Shown here: positions 22,529 to 32,894 of the stretch, in pieces
Layout: every line of letters begins with the position of its first letter
Numbering within the stretch: the stretch's first letter is position 1
Source: Armigeres subalbatus
Taxonomy: Eukaryota > Arthropoda > Insecta > Diptera > Culicidae
NCBI RefSeq assembly: GCF_024139115.2
Contig: NC_085140.1
Location: 232,750,371 to 232,814,370 of the forward strand
Direction: 5' to 3'
DNA length: 64,000 nt
Program-made: the position numbers and the translations under genes
Notes under the pieces: generated by a model
The model's input: the letters and a program-made list of their open reading frames with translations, nothing else
Database searches by the model: none
Told to the model about the DNA's origin: nothing

Positions 22529-22686
22529 ATACTCCGATATTAATGAAGAGAAGGTTTCAGAAAATTCAATTTATATTCGGAATGCAGATTTACTCAAGTT
22601 CTATGCAACACTGCTGACATGTTCACCTGGTTTCAAAAACACTTTGAAACATGGTGTCGTTATTTGTGTGACAACTTATAGTGACA
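22529..22686 (+). repeat. right copy of the 158 bp direct repeat
   Basis: It matches 17572-17729 over its whole length with about three substitutions (for example GCTGACATG against CCTGACGTG, and ACATGG against ACAAGG). It follows the LINE's 3' end directly. From 22687 the remaining hAT sequence runs to 23277. Confidence 0.85.
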
Positions 22687-23277
22687 CTAATTCTTAAAAA
22701 TAAATGCATAAGGTCATATAGTCGGAGTTCTGCTAAACTGTTTTAGACTGTCTTGTGATACTTTGCTCATAAAAATAACACAAAACAACATTCGTATCTT
22801 TGTTTGCACTTATTTGATAAAAATATCTTCGATTACTAATAAGAGTTTGCGTTTTGTAAACAATAACAATCGCAACACGTTGTTTTGTGTGCAAAATTGG
22901 TTGATTTTCCATTCATTAGCATTTGGTGCGAATTGGCAGAACACAGACCATATGATTATTTTGAAAAATAGCTTAGAATACTTTCTGCCAACTGAACCGA
23001 AAAGATGGAGATGCAAAAGAATTATCTCCTATCAAGTCTGAAAAAGCAGAAACAGTAGTATCGACTCATTGTCAGCTACGGCGATAAAACCTTCAAAATT
23101 AAATGTGTTTACAAGTATGTTTAACAATATATTTATTTATAGAAATAAAAGATTTTGTCAAAATTTTATTTTTGATGTGAAACATCATTTTGTACGAAGC
23201 TTTTAAATTCTGCGGCCCGCTTCAACAGATCAAAATTGCAATGCGGCCCTTGATAGTAAGCGTGCTGAGGACCACTG

Positions 23278-24324
23278 ATCTACGCAGACGTCTAGTTCAA
23301 TGAATAACCAATCAATACAGAGATAGCATCACGCATACTGTCATTATTAGCTTGGCAGTAATCGTTCATTTGGTATATATCATATTGAGAAAAATTTGCT
23401 TACTGTCAACTAAAACTCCAGCTAGTGGCGGAATAAGCATTTAATAAAAGGAATGAAAGTGAGTTATTGAGGGTAAATCAAAGATTAATTTCTAATTGTG
23501 CGTTTTTCAGAAAAGACCAAATATGGTGTTCAGAAAAAGGTAAAGCAACAAATGTTATCGGAATATACGAAAACAAAAAGACAACGTTGATCTGATACCA
23601 TTATTCAACTTTATGGTGGCAATATTTTTGTTGAAGTAGGATGAAAATTAGCGAAATATAAACGCCGATAAATCTAATATTTAATTCATTAGCGTTTTGG
23701 CTACTTTCTTTTCTATACGCAAAAAAGGGTAGCCATTAATCTAACTACGGTTTCTGGCGGTCTTCTGCAACAGCTTCCATCCAGGGACATTATTATCACA
23801 AACACGACCGTAGAGCATTCCTTTCCATTCCTATCTCAACGAGCTTATTTATGTGCCCATGCCCTTAGAGAAGCCAAGAGCCGAACGGCATGTGCCTGCC
23901 ACTGTTGCAGCGTTCATTTCGGCCCCTTTTTCATTCTTTCCCACTCGTTGAATAAACAAGAAAATATAAATTAAATTCAATTTTATCACACCACTTTTTT
24001 TCGTGGTCATACTCTGACGCCTTTTGAGCTTCGAACGGATTACTATGTCGGCTGGAGCTTCTTTATGGGGATGTGTGACATTTTTTTGGGTTTGCGATTT
24101 CATTAAACTTGCATACTACCGGGCATGTGCGTATTTTCCCACCCGTTGGAAGTGGTTCAATTCATTTTCTTGATTTCAGGCAAATGGATGAGGGTTACTA
24201 GAAAAGAAATGCTTTTTGGGCAAAATTACTACTGGTAGAGTAGCCTTAATTTGATTGATTTAAATGAGTAGGTATTGATTTTCTAATTTACTCGAGCCAA
24301 GTGCATCTAATGCAAAAACAAAAC
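23278..24324. other. unassigned DNA
   Basis: It starts with the right hAT target duplication. No supported gene. The patch at 23740-23960 is slightly richer in GC but lacks a convincing frame. Confidence 0.35.
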
Positions 24325-24701
24325 CAAAAACCCAACTTAATCCACCGAGTAGTGATACTGCCTTTCTCGCATTTAGCCAACCTAATATGGAGCTAATACA
24401 GTTCGATGTACCATTTTCTTAATTACTTTTAAACGCAACGGTCGATTGTTATAAAATTCAATATTGATCAACTAGGCTTTACTACCTTTCGAATGGGTTA
24501 AGGATTACTATATGAAAAGTTGTCTAATCTTTTTCTTAGCTTTCGTGCACACACATACCATACACACGGACAGACAGACATTTGATCAGTTCGTCTAGCT
24601 GAGTCGATTGGTATATAACACTATAGGTCTCCGACCCTTGTATAAAAAGTTCGTTTTCACGGTGAAATGATAGCCTTTCGGTACAACGAGAAAGGCAAAA
24701 A
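24325..24701 (-). mobile_element. GCCTTTCTCG-family element, compact copy
   Basis: In reverse orientation to 3515-6207: the tail AAACCCAACTTAATCCACCG with ACTGCCTTTCTCGC, then GACAGACAGACATTTGATCA, GCTGAGTCGATTGGTATATA, CACTATAGGTCTCCGA, and the head GGTACAACGAGAAAGGCAAA. This is the basic form of the family without internal satellites. It is non-coding. Confidence 0.75.
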
Positions 24702-25008
24702 TCCACTTGGTAGTATTTAGCTAAGTCACCAACCTTTTTGGTTCAAATAACTACTTTCTTTGTAACTTTCAAACGCAACGAACATTCTCAATTTTCATAG
24801 TGATCAATTAGGCCTTGTTTCCTGTCGAATGCAACTTGTAGCGAGTGAATTATGAAAATGAAAATGAAAATTTAGCAACTGTTTACACATTATACAGACA
24901 TTTACTCAATTCCTTGAGCTGAGTCGACTGATGTATAACACTATGGGTCCCTAAGCCTTTTATAAAAAATGTTCTCGAGGTGATGTGATGGCCTTTCGGT
25001 GCAACTTC
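24702..25008 (-). mobile_element. second, diverged GCCTTTCTCG-family copy
   Basis: It repeats the order seen just before it (TTCAAACGCAACGAACATTC, AGCTGAGTCGACTGATGTAT, CACTATGGGTCCCTAAGCC, GATGGCCTTTCGGTGCAACT) and breaks off at 25008 against a SINE fragment. It is truncated at the head end. Confidence 0.6.
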
Positions 25009-25050
25009 GTCTTCTTCTTATTGGCATTACATGGACATGACTGTTTGTAG
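25009..25050 (-). mobile_element. Feilai-like SINE remnant, left part of a split copy
   Basis: CGTCTTCTTCTTATTGGCAT followed by TACATGGACATGACTG is the complement of a Feilai 3' end (TGCCAATAAGAAGAAG). The body continues after the TIR element, at 29873-29960, where CATTCGTATATCATGAGGC and TACTTTTATGCCCAGGG match the SINE. The SINE was therefore the target of that element. Confidence 0.65.
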
Positions 25051-25186
25051 TACACTCAACCCTCTTTTTACGGCAGTATTTTTTACGTCACTTCGTTTTA
25101 CGGCCTCCTTTTTACGGCACGTGACGTAAAAAGAATTTGAAACATTATTGACATCCAAAAGTAAGCCTATAAGAAGGCACTCTTAG

Positions 25187-25545
25187 AAACCCAAAGAACA
25201 AAGTTGATGCTTTGTATACACATCATTTGCCTTCAACAATTGTTCCGTTCTAGGTCATCCAAGAATTTCCTGGAGTCTACACGCGTAACCGAGGACCTAA
25301 GGTCTACAAGCGTGGCGAAAGAGCTGTTATCTATTGTAGAAAATGATTTATGCCCAATTTGATATATTGAACCAAATTCCGTTCCAGGTCCCTGGATTAT
25401 AGGTCTTGAGGTCCGCGATACCGAAGGGCTGTTATCTCTTTTATTAAATGGTTCATGCTCTATATGATCTATTAAACCAAACTCAATATGCCTTAAGCAG
25501 CCGTTCCTTTCCTGGTCATCCAAGAAATCCCTATAGACTCCTCAG
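25187..25545. repeat. secondary direct-repeat block (left)
   Basis: Units of about 140 bp begin with TTGTTCCGTTCTAGGTCATCC-like sequence (about 25238, 25378, 25508) and carry ACGCGTAACC and GAGCTGTTATC. The same units, in the same orientation, reappear at 28410-28730. Confidence 0.65.
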
Positions 25546-26725
25546 CCGCGGATTCATCCCAAATATGTCCTCCGAGTATTTGTCTTTCACTTGCGTCTCA
25601 AATGTAGGCATATGAGTTGTTCTAAGATCTCCAAATTTCCCTTGAGTTTGAATCAAATGGTCTGCCGAATCAACCAAGGCTTTCATGATGTCCCCAGCCG
25701 CGATATCAACCCAATTATGTCCTCCGAGTATTTGTCTTTCGCATGGGTCTCAAATCCAGACTAATGAGATGCTTTAAGATCTCCAAATCCTCCTGGAGTT
25801 TGAATCAAATGGTCTGAAGAATCAACCAAAGCTTCCATGATATCCATAGCTCCGGCAATGACCCCATTATGTCCTCCGAGTATTTTACTTTCACTTGCGT
25901 CTCAAATCCAGACAGATGAGATGTAGTAAGATCTCCAATTCGTCCTGGAGTTTTAATCAAATGATCTGCCGAATCAACCAAGGGTTCCACGATGTCCTCA
26001 GCCGCGGTATCAACCAAATTATGTCCTCCGATCATTTGTCTTTCACTTGGGTCTCAAATCCAGACATATGAGATGTAGTAAGATCTCCAAATCGTCCTGG
26101 AGTTTGAATCAAATGGTCTGCTGAATCAACCAAGGCTTCCGTGATGTCCATAGCTGCGGTATCAACCCAATTATGTCCTCCGAGTAATTTTCTTTCACTT
26201 GCGTCTCAAATCCAGACATATGAGATGTGGTAAGATTTCCAAATCGTCCAGGAGTTTGAATCAAATGGTCTGCCGAATCAACCGAGGCTTCCATGATGTC
26301 CCCAGCCGCGGTATCAACCCAATTATGTCCTCCGAGTATTTGTCTTTCACTTGGGTCTCAAATCCAGACATATGAGATGTAGTAAGATCTCCAAATCGTC
26401 CTGGAGTTTGAATCAAATGGTCTGCCAAATCCACCGAGGCTTTCATGATGTCGATAGCTACGGTATCAACCCAATTATGTCCTCCGAGTAATTTTCTTTC
26501 ACTTGCGTCTCAAATCCAGACATATGAGAAGTAGTAAGATCTCCGAATCGTCCTGGAGTTTGAATCAAATGGTGTGCCAAATCAACCGAGGCTTCCATGA
26601 TGTCCTCAGCCGCGGTATCAACCCAATTATGTCCTCCGAGTATTTGTCTTTCACTTGGGTCTCAAATCCAAACATGTAAGATGTAGTAAGATCTCCAAAT
26701 CGTCCTGGAGTTTGAATTAAATGGT

Positions 26726-27350
26726 CAATATGCCTTAAGCAGCCGTTCCTTTCCTGGTCATCCAAGAAATCCCTATAGACTCCTCAGCCGCGGATTCATC
26801 CCAAATATGTCCTCCGAGTATTTGTCTTTCGTTTGCGTCTCAAATGTAGGCATATGAGTTTTTCTAAGATCTCCAAATTTCCCTTGAGTTTGAATCAAAT
26901 GGTCTGCCGAATCAACCAAGGCTTCCATGATGTCCCCAGCCACGGTAACCACCCAATTATGTCCTCCAAGTATTTGTCTTTCGCATGGGTCTCAAATCCA
27001 GACTAATGAGATGCTTTAAGATCTCCAAATCCTCCTGGAGTTTGAATCAAATGGTCTGAAGAATCAACCAAAGCTTCCATGATATCCATAGCTCCGGCAA
27101 TGACCCCATTATGTCCTCCGAGTATTTTACTTTCACTTGCGTCTCAAATCCAGACAGATGAGATGTAGTAAGATCTCCAATTCGTCCTGGAGTTTTAATC
27201 AAATGATCTGCCGAATCAACCAAGGGTTCCACGATGTCCTCAGCCGCGGTATCAACCAAATTATGTCCTCCGATCATTTGTCTTTCACTTGGGTCTCAAA
27301 TCCAGACATATGAGATGTAGTAAGATCTCCAAATCGTCCAGGAGTTTGAA
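26726..27350. repeat. higher-order duplication, 1242 bp offset
   Basis: Sequence from about 25484 is repeated from 26726. It includes the unique-looking junction CAATATGCCTTAAGCAGCCG and a segment of more than 230 bp that is identical by eye (25805-26035 against 27047-27277). The array has therefore been re-amplified as a multi-unit block. Confidence 0.85.
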
Positions 27351-27647
27351 TCAAATGGTCTGCTGAATCAACCAAGGCTTCCATGATGTCCATAGCTGCG
27401 GTATCAACCCAATTATGTCCTTCGAATAATTTTCTTTCACTTGCGTCTCAAATCCAGACATATGAGATGTAGTAAGATCTCCAAATTGTTCTGGAGTTTG
27501 AATCAAATGGTCTGCCGAATCAACCAAGGCTTCCATGATGTCCATAGCTACGGTATCAACCCAATTATGTCCTCCGAGTATTTTTCTTTCACTTGCGTCT
27601 CAATCCAGACATATTAGATGTTTTAAGGTCTCCAAATTGTTCAGGAG

Positions 27648-27925
27648 GGGCCTTCCTTAGCCGTGCGCTAAGACGTGCGGCTACAAAGCAAGCAAGACCA
27701 TGCTGAGGGTGGCTGGGTTCGATTCCCGGTGCGGTCTAGACAATTTTCGGATTGGAAATTGAATCGACATCCCTGGGCATAAAAGTATCATCGTGTTAGC
27801 CTAATGATATACGAATACAAAAATGGTAACCTGGCTAAGAAACCTCGCAGTTAATAACTGTGGAAGTGCTTAATGAACACTAAGCTGCGAGGCGGCTCTG
27901 TCCCAGTGTGGGGATGTAATGCCAA

Positions 27926-27956
<31 letters not shown>

Positions 27957-27977
27957 AAGAAGAAGAAGAAGATGAAG
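27648..27977 (+). mobile_element. Feilai-type tRNA-derived SINE, full length
   Basis: The RNA polymerase III A-box region TTAGCCGTGCGCTAAGACG is near the start and the B-box GGGTTCGATTCCCGG about 60 bp on. A conserved body follows (CCTGGGCATAAAAGTATCAT, AACCTCGCAGTTAATAACTG), ending in TGCCAATAAG and a (GAA)n tail to about 27970. Target duplication: AAATTGTTCAGGAG (27634-27647) against AAATTGTCCAGGAG (27978-27991), one mismatch. It has no ORF and depends on a LINE for retroposition. Confidence 0.9.
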
Positions 27978-28409
27978 AAATTGTCCAGGAGTTTGAATTA
28001 AATGGTCTGCCGGACCAACCAAGGCTTCCATGATGCCCCATGCCGTGGTATCAGCACAATTATGTTTCCAGGGTATTTGTCTTTCACTTGCGTTTCAATT
28101 CCAGGCATATGAGTTGTTGTAAGATCTCCAAATTGTTCTGGAGCTTGAATCAAATGGATTACCGAATCAACCAAGGCCTTCATGGTGTCCCCAGCAACCC
28201 CAGTTACAACCTGCGCAGCACAAGTCAGACAATTATCCCAAGGAACATTTTTGGTTCTATAACGGTCATGAAAACCATTATTTGCTCTACGTGACTTCGG
28301 TGAAATCAGCATAAAACTAAAATGTTTGTTTGTTTTATGCAATTTGATTGTGACTAAATTCGGCAATTCATATAGGCCATGCCCTTTTTGATCCACAGAA
28401 TTAAAGTGA

Positions 28410-28730
28410 ATACGGCTTCAACTATTGTTCCATTGCAGATCATCCATGAACATCATCCATCCCTGAAATATAAGCTTTACGGTCAACACGCGTAACCAAA
28501 AAGCTGTTATCACTTTAAAATGTTTTGCTCATACCCGTTTTGATCCATAGTACTAAATTGGATACCTATTCAACTATTGTTCCATTCCAGGTAATTTGAG
28601 AAAGTCATGGAGTACTGGTCTTTAGGTTTACAGGATTATTATTTTTAAATGGTTCATCTCATTTTGATCCATATTAGATACGCTTTTAACAATTATTCCA
28701 CTCCAGGTCATCGAAGAAATATCTGAAGTC
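28410..28730. repeat. secondary direct-repeat block (right)
   Basis: Units with TATTGTTCCATTGCAGATCA, ACACGCGTAACCAAAAAGCT and TTGTTCCATTCCAGGTAATT match the block at 25187-25545 in the same orientation. It separates the two oppositely oriented satellite arms. Confidence 0.6.
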
Positions 28731-28739
28731 TAGACTTCG

Positions 28740-29760
28740 TGGCCGGGGTCATAATGGAAGCCTTGATTGATTCGGTAGACCATTTGATTCAACCTCTAGA
28801 ACAATTGGGAGATCTTACAACATGTTACATGTCAGAATTTGAGACGCAATTCGCAAACTATCCAAATTCCAGCCTTGGTTGATTCATTAGATCATTCGAT
28901 TCAATCTCCAGGACAATTTGGAGATCTTACAACACCTCATATGTCTTGTTTTGAGATGCAAGTGAAAGAAAAATATTTAGAGAACATATTGGAGTTGATA
29001 CCACGGCTTAGGACATCATGAAATCTTTGGTTGATTCGATAGATCATTTGATTTAAGCTCCGGGGCAATTTGGAGATCTTGAAACGTATCATATGCAGGT
29101 ATTTGAGACGTAAGTGAAAGGCAAATAATAGGAGGACATAATTGGTTTGATATCGCGGCTGGGGGCACCATGAAAGCCTTGGTTGATTCATTACACCATT
29201 TGATTCTAACTCCAGGACAATTTGCAGATCTTACAACACCTCATATATCTTTTTTTGAGACGAAAGTAAAAGACAAATACTCAGAGAACATAATTGAGTT
29301 GATACCACGGCTTAGGATATCGTGAAGGCTTTGGTTGATTCGATAGACCATTTGATTCAAACTCCAGGACAATTTGATAATCTTACAATATCGAATATGT
29401 CTATATTTGAGACGTTAGTAAAAGACCAATACTCAGAGGACAAAATTGGGTTGACACCGAGACTAGAGACATCATGAAAGCCTTGGTTGATTTGGTGGAC
29501 CATTTGATTCAAACTTCAGGACAATTTGGAGATCTTACAACACCTCATATGTCTTGTTATGAGACGCAAGTGAAAGACAAATCCTCGGAGGACATAATTG
29601 AGTTGATACCACGACTTGGGATATCATGAAGGCTTTGGTTGATTCGGTAGACCATTTGATTCAAACTCCTGGACAATTTGGAGATCTTATAACATCTGCT
29701 GGATTCGGAGAGATCTTACAATACCTCATGTAAGACGCAAGTGAATGTATTTGAAAGTAT
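28740..29760 (+). repeat. 152 bp satellite array, right arm (inverted)
   Basis: About seven units of the same satellite now read on the plus strand (GACCATTTGATTCAAACTCC, GACAATTTGGAGATCTTACA, GAGACGCAAGTGAAAGACAA, GACATAATTGAGTTGATACC). They are more diverged from each other than those of the left arm. With the left arm they could form a very long imperfect hairpin. Confidence 0.85.
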
Positions 29761-29872
29761 CCTCACTATCAATAAATCAAGTGAAATACTAGAAATTTTA
29801 GCAAAAATTCTTTTTACGTCACATTCGATTTACGTCCCCCCAATAAGTGACGTAAAAAGAGGGTTGAGTGTA

Positions 29873-29960
29873 TTCATTGAGCACATCCACATTTGTTAAC
29901 TTCATGCATTCGTATATCATGAGGCACGATAATACTTTTATGCCCAGGGTAATCTATACC
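29873..29960 (-). mobile_element. Feilai-like SINE remnant, right part of the split copy
   Basis: ATTCATTGAGCACATCCACA, CATTCGTATATCATGAGGC and TACTTTTATGCCCAGGG match the SINE body on the minus strand. The fragment joins with 25009-25050 across the 4.8 kb element. Confidence 0.6.
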
Positions 29961-30683
29961 CGGTACAACTACACAACTTTTTTTCTGTGGAACTTCATTA
30001 TCAAACTATTACAAATTACAGGCAAGGCAACTGTTGTCATGATCAGTTACTTGATTCGCCTTATTCGAACGTAATAAATTAAGTGAAAAACAGTTATAGC
30101 GTCGTAATTGCGTTGTTCGTGAAAACGATCTTATTGAGATCCCACAGCTATCTAATCTCATCAATCACTCTTATGTGCGTCAATTGACGCATTGGTTAAC
30201 CAAAGCATTCCAACAAAACGTTTCGATCATTCATACAAAAAGCGATGTGATTGATTTATAATTTTGTGCAACCGCAAAGCTCTGAATGTAAAAAATAACT
30301 ATAGGATCAAATATCGCTGGCCAGTTTTAAACTGACACTTCAATAAAACCAGCAGAAGAAAACAAAAATTAATCTTGAGAAAGCATTTCCTTCTTCCACC
30401 ATGCTGCTGTATGAACAAACAAGAATCAACAAGAGGCTAGCTTTGAAACTGTTATGCCTAAGTTGTTTGTATATCCTTTTTCATTGTTGAGTGCTGCTGC
30501 TGGAGAGAGCCAACAACAGATCGCGTTTCGTGTACATTTTGGTAAACAAATCTGTTTGAAAAAGCTTCTAGAATTGCACATACAGATGTATAAACTTCTA
30601 TTATTTCCATTATTAAAACAAATGTACACCTAGAGGTTTTAAAGCTCTTCTCGTGCAATATAGCAAATATACTACATATTTGA
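29961..30683. other. unassigned DNA
   Basis: No gene or repeat boundary recognised. Confidence 0.35.
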
Positions 30684-31206
30684 TTACACCCAGCTCTTTT
30701 TTACACGGTTGAGTTTTAGTCGATTATGACCTTTAGCTATGAATTAACCCCACGAAAAAATTCATAAAAAGTCAAAAAAAATCAGGTGGTATAAACTGTG
30801 TAAATTGAGGTTATCCGAGAAATTAATAAATACCAACCGTGTAAAAAAATATATATGTGATTATTTTTATTTGTGTGTCCGAGCAAAACAAAATAAAAAA
30901 AATATCTTATCCATGGTCGTTTCAAGAAACACTTTCTTCATATCAACAATAAAAAAAAAACTGTTTCTATTATATGGATAAGCCAAACCTTGTGCTTCAA
31001 ACCATTTTTGAATAAATATCGTATTATTACATCCAGGTAAATCGATATTATTGCATCAACCCTGTTTACGATGAATTTCACCACCCCAAAATTAAAGATT
31101 CAGATGGCAATATATTCCAACTTTAATCTATACAAAGTGAACAAAAGTTTTGTCAAGTAACAGTAAATGATGCAACTCTGTAGTAAAATCATCTGGTTGG
31201 GTGCAC
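30684..31206. mobile_element. probable MITE with TACACCCA ends
   Basis: The left end TTACACCCAGCTC and right end ATCTGGTTGGGTGCA form an inverted pair that matches the ends of the element at 3012-3236. The interior is AT-rich and non-coding. The right terminus has one mismatch to the canonical end. Confidence 0.45.
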
Positions 31207-31279
31207 ATAAATCTAGATTCTGTTTCTACAACTCTAAATTCTGTTTTTTAACATAAACAATGTTTTTATGTTATATTCT

Positions 31280-31567
31280 TCTTTCTTTTCTTTCTTTTTC
31301 TTAATTGGCATTACAACCCCCACTGCGACATAGCCGCCTCGCAGCTTAGTGTTCATTAAGCACTTCCACAGTTATTAGCTGCGAGGTTTCTAAGCCAAGT
31401 TACCATTTCCGCATTCGTACATCATGATACTTTTATGCCCAGGGAAGTCGAGACAATTTCCAATCGAAAAATGGTTTAGACCGGTACCGGGAATCGAACC
31501 CAGCCACCCTCAACATGGTCTTGCTTTGTAGCCGCGCATCTTAACGTACGGCTAAGGAGGACCCCAA
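31280..31567 (-). mobile_element. Feilai-type SINE, 10 bp TSD GTTATATTCT
   Basis: On the minus strand it runs from GGTCCTCCTTAGCCGTACG (A-box side) through GGGTTCGATTCCCGGTACC (B box) and a Feilai body to a GA-rich tail (CTTCTTTCTTTTC on the plus strand). GTTATATTCT is duplicated at 31270-31279 and 31568-31577. It is about 10-15% different from the copy at 27648. Confidence 0.9.
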
Positions 31568-32894
31568 GTTATATTCTACACAACTGTTATAAAGTTCATT
31601 TTATTCACTTCACTTTGAAAACAGTAGGTAATAGGTTCAGAAAAGTACATTGAATGTTGGTTGGGGTGAATGTGAATGTGAAAGTCCGTAATAAGGTATG
31701 AAGTGTCGAATCTATTGTTAGGTTCTTGGAAGATCCTTTTTATCGAGCCACAGACTCCCATTCTTGAAAGAAGCAGCACACGCGGACAACTGTTCGACTT
31801 CATAAAACAGTGCACTGAACAAATAGTACACCCAATTTAATATTTCGTTCAATTGCACAAATCAATAATGCTTTCAATTTCACATTTCACCTACGTGTAC
31901 GTCTGACTAAACTTCGATTTAGCTTCCATTTTAAATTTCCTCGCATCGTTGCATACGAATGACTATGGGAAATGCAGTCAACCTGACTGCACCTGTTCAT
32001 GTCTTTCTTCCTTCCTTTCTCACAATTGATTGAAATAATGATTTTCATCTGTTTCCCTATCATACAGCTGGGAAATATCGAAGCATTGCTATGGGGAGCG
32101 ATTCATGCCAAAATATGAAAGCATCCGAATCGTTTACTCGGTTTTGTATGTTCCACAGTGGCACCTTGTTATATAGACTCTTGATCAAAGATTCCACTGG
32201 GAGCTACCATTGGGAAGGAAATATATCAGCAGTAGCAGCAGGAGCTCCGGTTCGGTCTAGTTAAGTGCCATGCTGTACCCACTTTGTGGTTCGTCTATAA
32301 ATCACTGATCCATTCAGATTCTCGTTACGATAAGGCCAATATTGATTGCCATTGATGTAGGAGGAGATGGTAAATCGAAATACAGTCCTTCTAATATAGA
32401 AACGGACACATATATTTTTGTTCTATACTTTGACATCCAATCATTTTCTGAGTCATATTCTTGTGTTTCGGGAGTTGACGTTTAAAATTGTAAAATTAAG
32501 CAAAGTTGATTGATTGTATCGGAATTGGGAAAGGTTAAATGGGTAAAGTTAGGTTACGACCTATTTACAAACAAAAAGTGTTATACACAGCAAAAACAGT
32601 TGTTGAATATTACATTCGAAACAGATGCACATAGCCTATTCCGTCAGAGCTGTGATATCCTACTTTTTCGATGTACACGGCAATTTGTGAATAACAGCGC
32701 CGGTGTAATTTTTTTCATGATGTAATTTTCATTGATGACGTATTCGACCGCAACATACAGATGTACAGTGTAATTTTCGAGACTTTGGAGTTGGTTGAGA
32801 CACCATGTTCGAAGGTTTTATCGGATAGCAAATAAAAAAAATTGGATTTATTTTATTTATTAATGGTATGTATTTTATTCTTAGCTTAATTTCT
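31568..32894. other. unassigned DNA
   Basis: No gene supported. Around 32583-32780 there is a possible MITE beginning ACACAGCAAAAACAG, whose counterpart TTTTTGCTGTGTAG occurs at 55462, but no paired end was found here. Confidence 0.3.

Larger units (their letters stand above)
16955..23277. mobile_element. hAT-superfamily element with 8 bp TSD ATCTACGC
   Basis: The left end CAGTGATCCCCAAAGTGCGG and right end CTGAGGACCACTG share the CAGTGRTCC terminus. GC-rich GCGGCCCGC boxes sit just inside both ends (16971 and 23212). ATCTACGC lies at 16947-16954 and 23278-23285. The termini and 8 bp duplication are typical of hAT transposons. Without the nested LINE the element would be about 1.4 kb and has no recognisable transposase, so it is non-autonomous or a deletion derivative. 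A 142-codon minus-strand frame at 17145-17573 resembles nothing I know. Confidence 0.85.
25546..28190 (-). repeat. 152 bp satellite array, left arm
   Basis: About 16 units are spaced 152 bp apart. The core is GTCTCAAATCCAGACATATG, AGATCTCCAAATCGTCCTGG, AATCAAATGGTCTGCCGAAT and AATTATGTCCTCCGAGTA. Read on the minus strand each unit is open for about 60 codons (DHLIQTPGRFGDLTTSH and so on). However 152 is not a multiple of three, so successive units change frame and cannot encode one repeat protein. A Feilai SINE interrupts it at 27648-27977. Confidence 0.9.
25051..29872. mobile_element. 4.8 kb TIR element filled with satellite repeats
   Basis: The ends are perfect inverted repeats: CACTCAACCCTCTTTTTACG after a TA at 25051-25052, and its complement before a TA at 29871-29872. 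Subterminal CGT-rich motifs (TTTTTACGTCAC, GTGACGTAAAAAG) recur at both ends. TA flanks suggest mobilisation by a Tc1/mariner/pogo-type transposase, none of which is encoded. The interior is three blocks: short direct repeats, a 152 bp satellite on one strand, and the same satellite on the other strand. Confidence 0.8.

Noticed and set aside
23740..24103. Possible coding exon in a slightly GC-richer patch
   Set aside because: The 84-codon minus-strand frame has no motif, no splice sites that fit and no codon pattern distinct from its surroundings.
27920..27975. (GAA)n as an independent microsatellite
   Set aside because: It is the 3' tail of the Feilai SINE, inside the SINE's target duplication.
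25233..29021. Repeated DHLIQTPGRFGDLTTSH frames suggesting a repeat protein
   Set aside because: The unit is 152 bp, which is not a multiple of three, so each unit shifts frame. The second arm is in reverse orientation. It is satellite DNA.
32290..32330. TATAAA (32296) with CAGATT (32315) as a core promoter
   Set aside because: The spacing of about 20 bases is too short for a TATA-Inr pair, and no open frame or exon follows.
32583..32785. MITE beginning ACACAGCAAAAACAG
   Set aside because: The matching inverted end occurs only at 55462 in another locus. No paired end or target duplication was found here.
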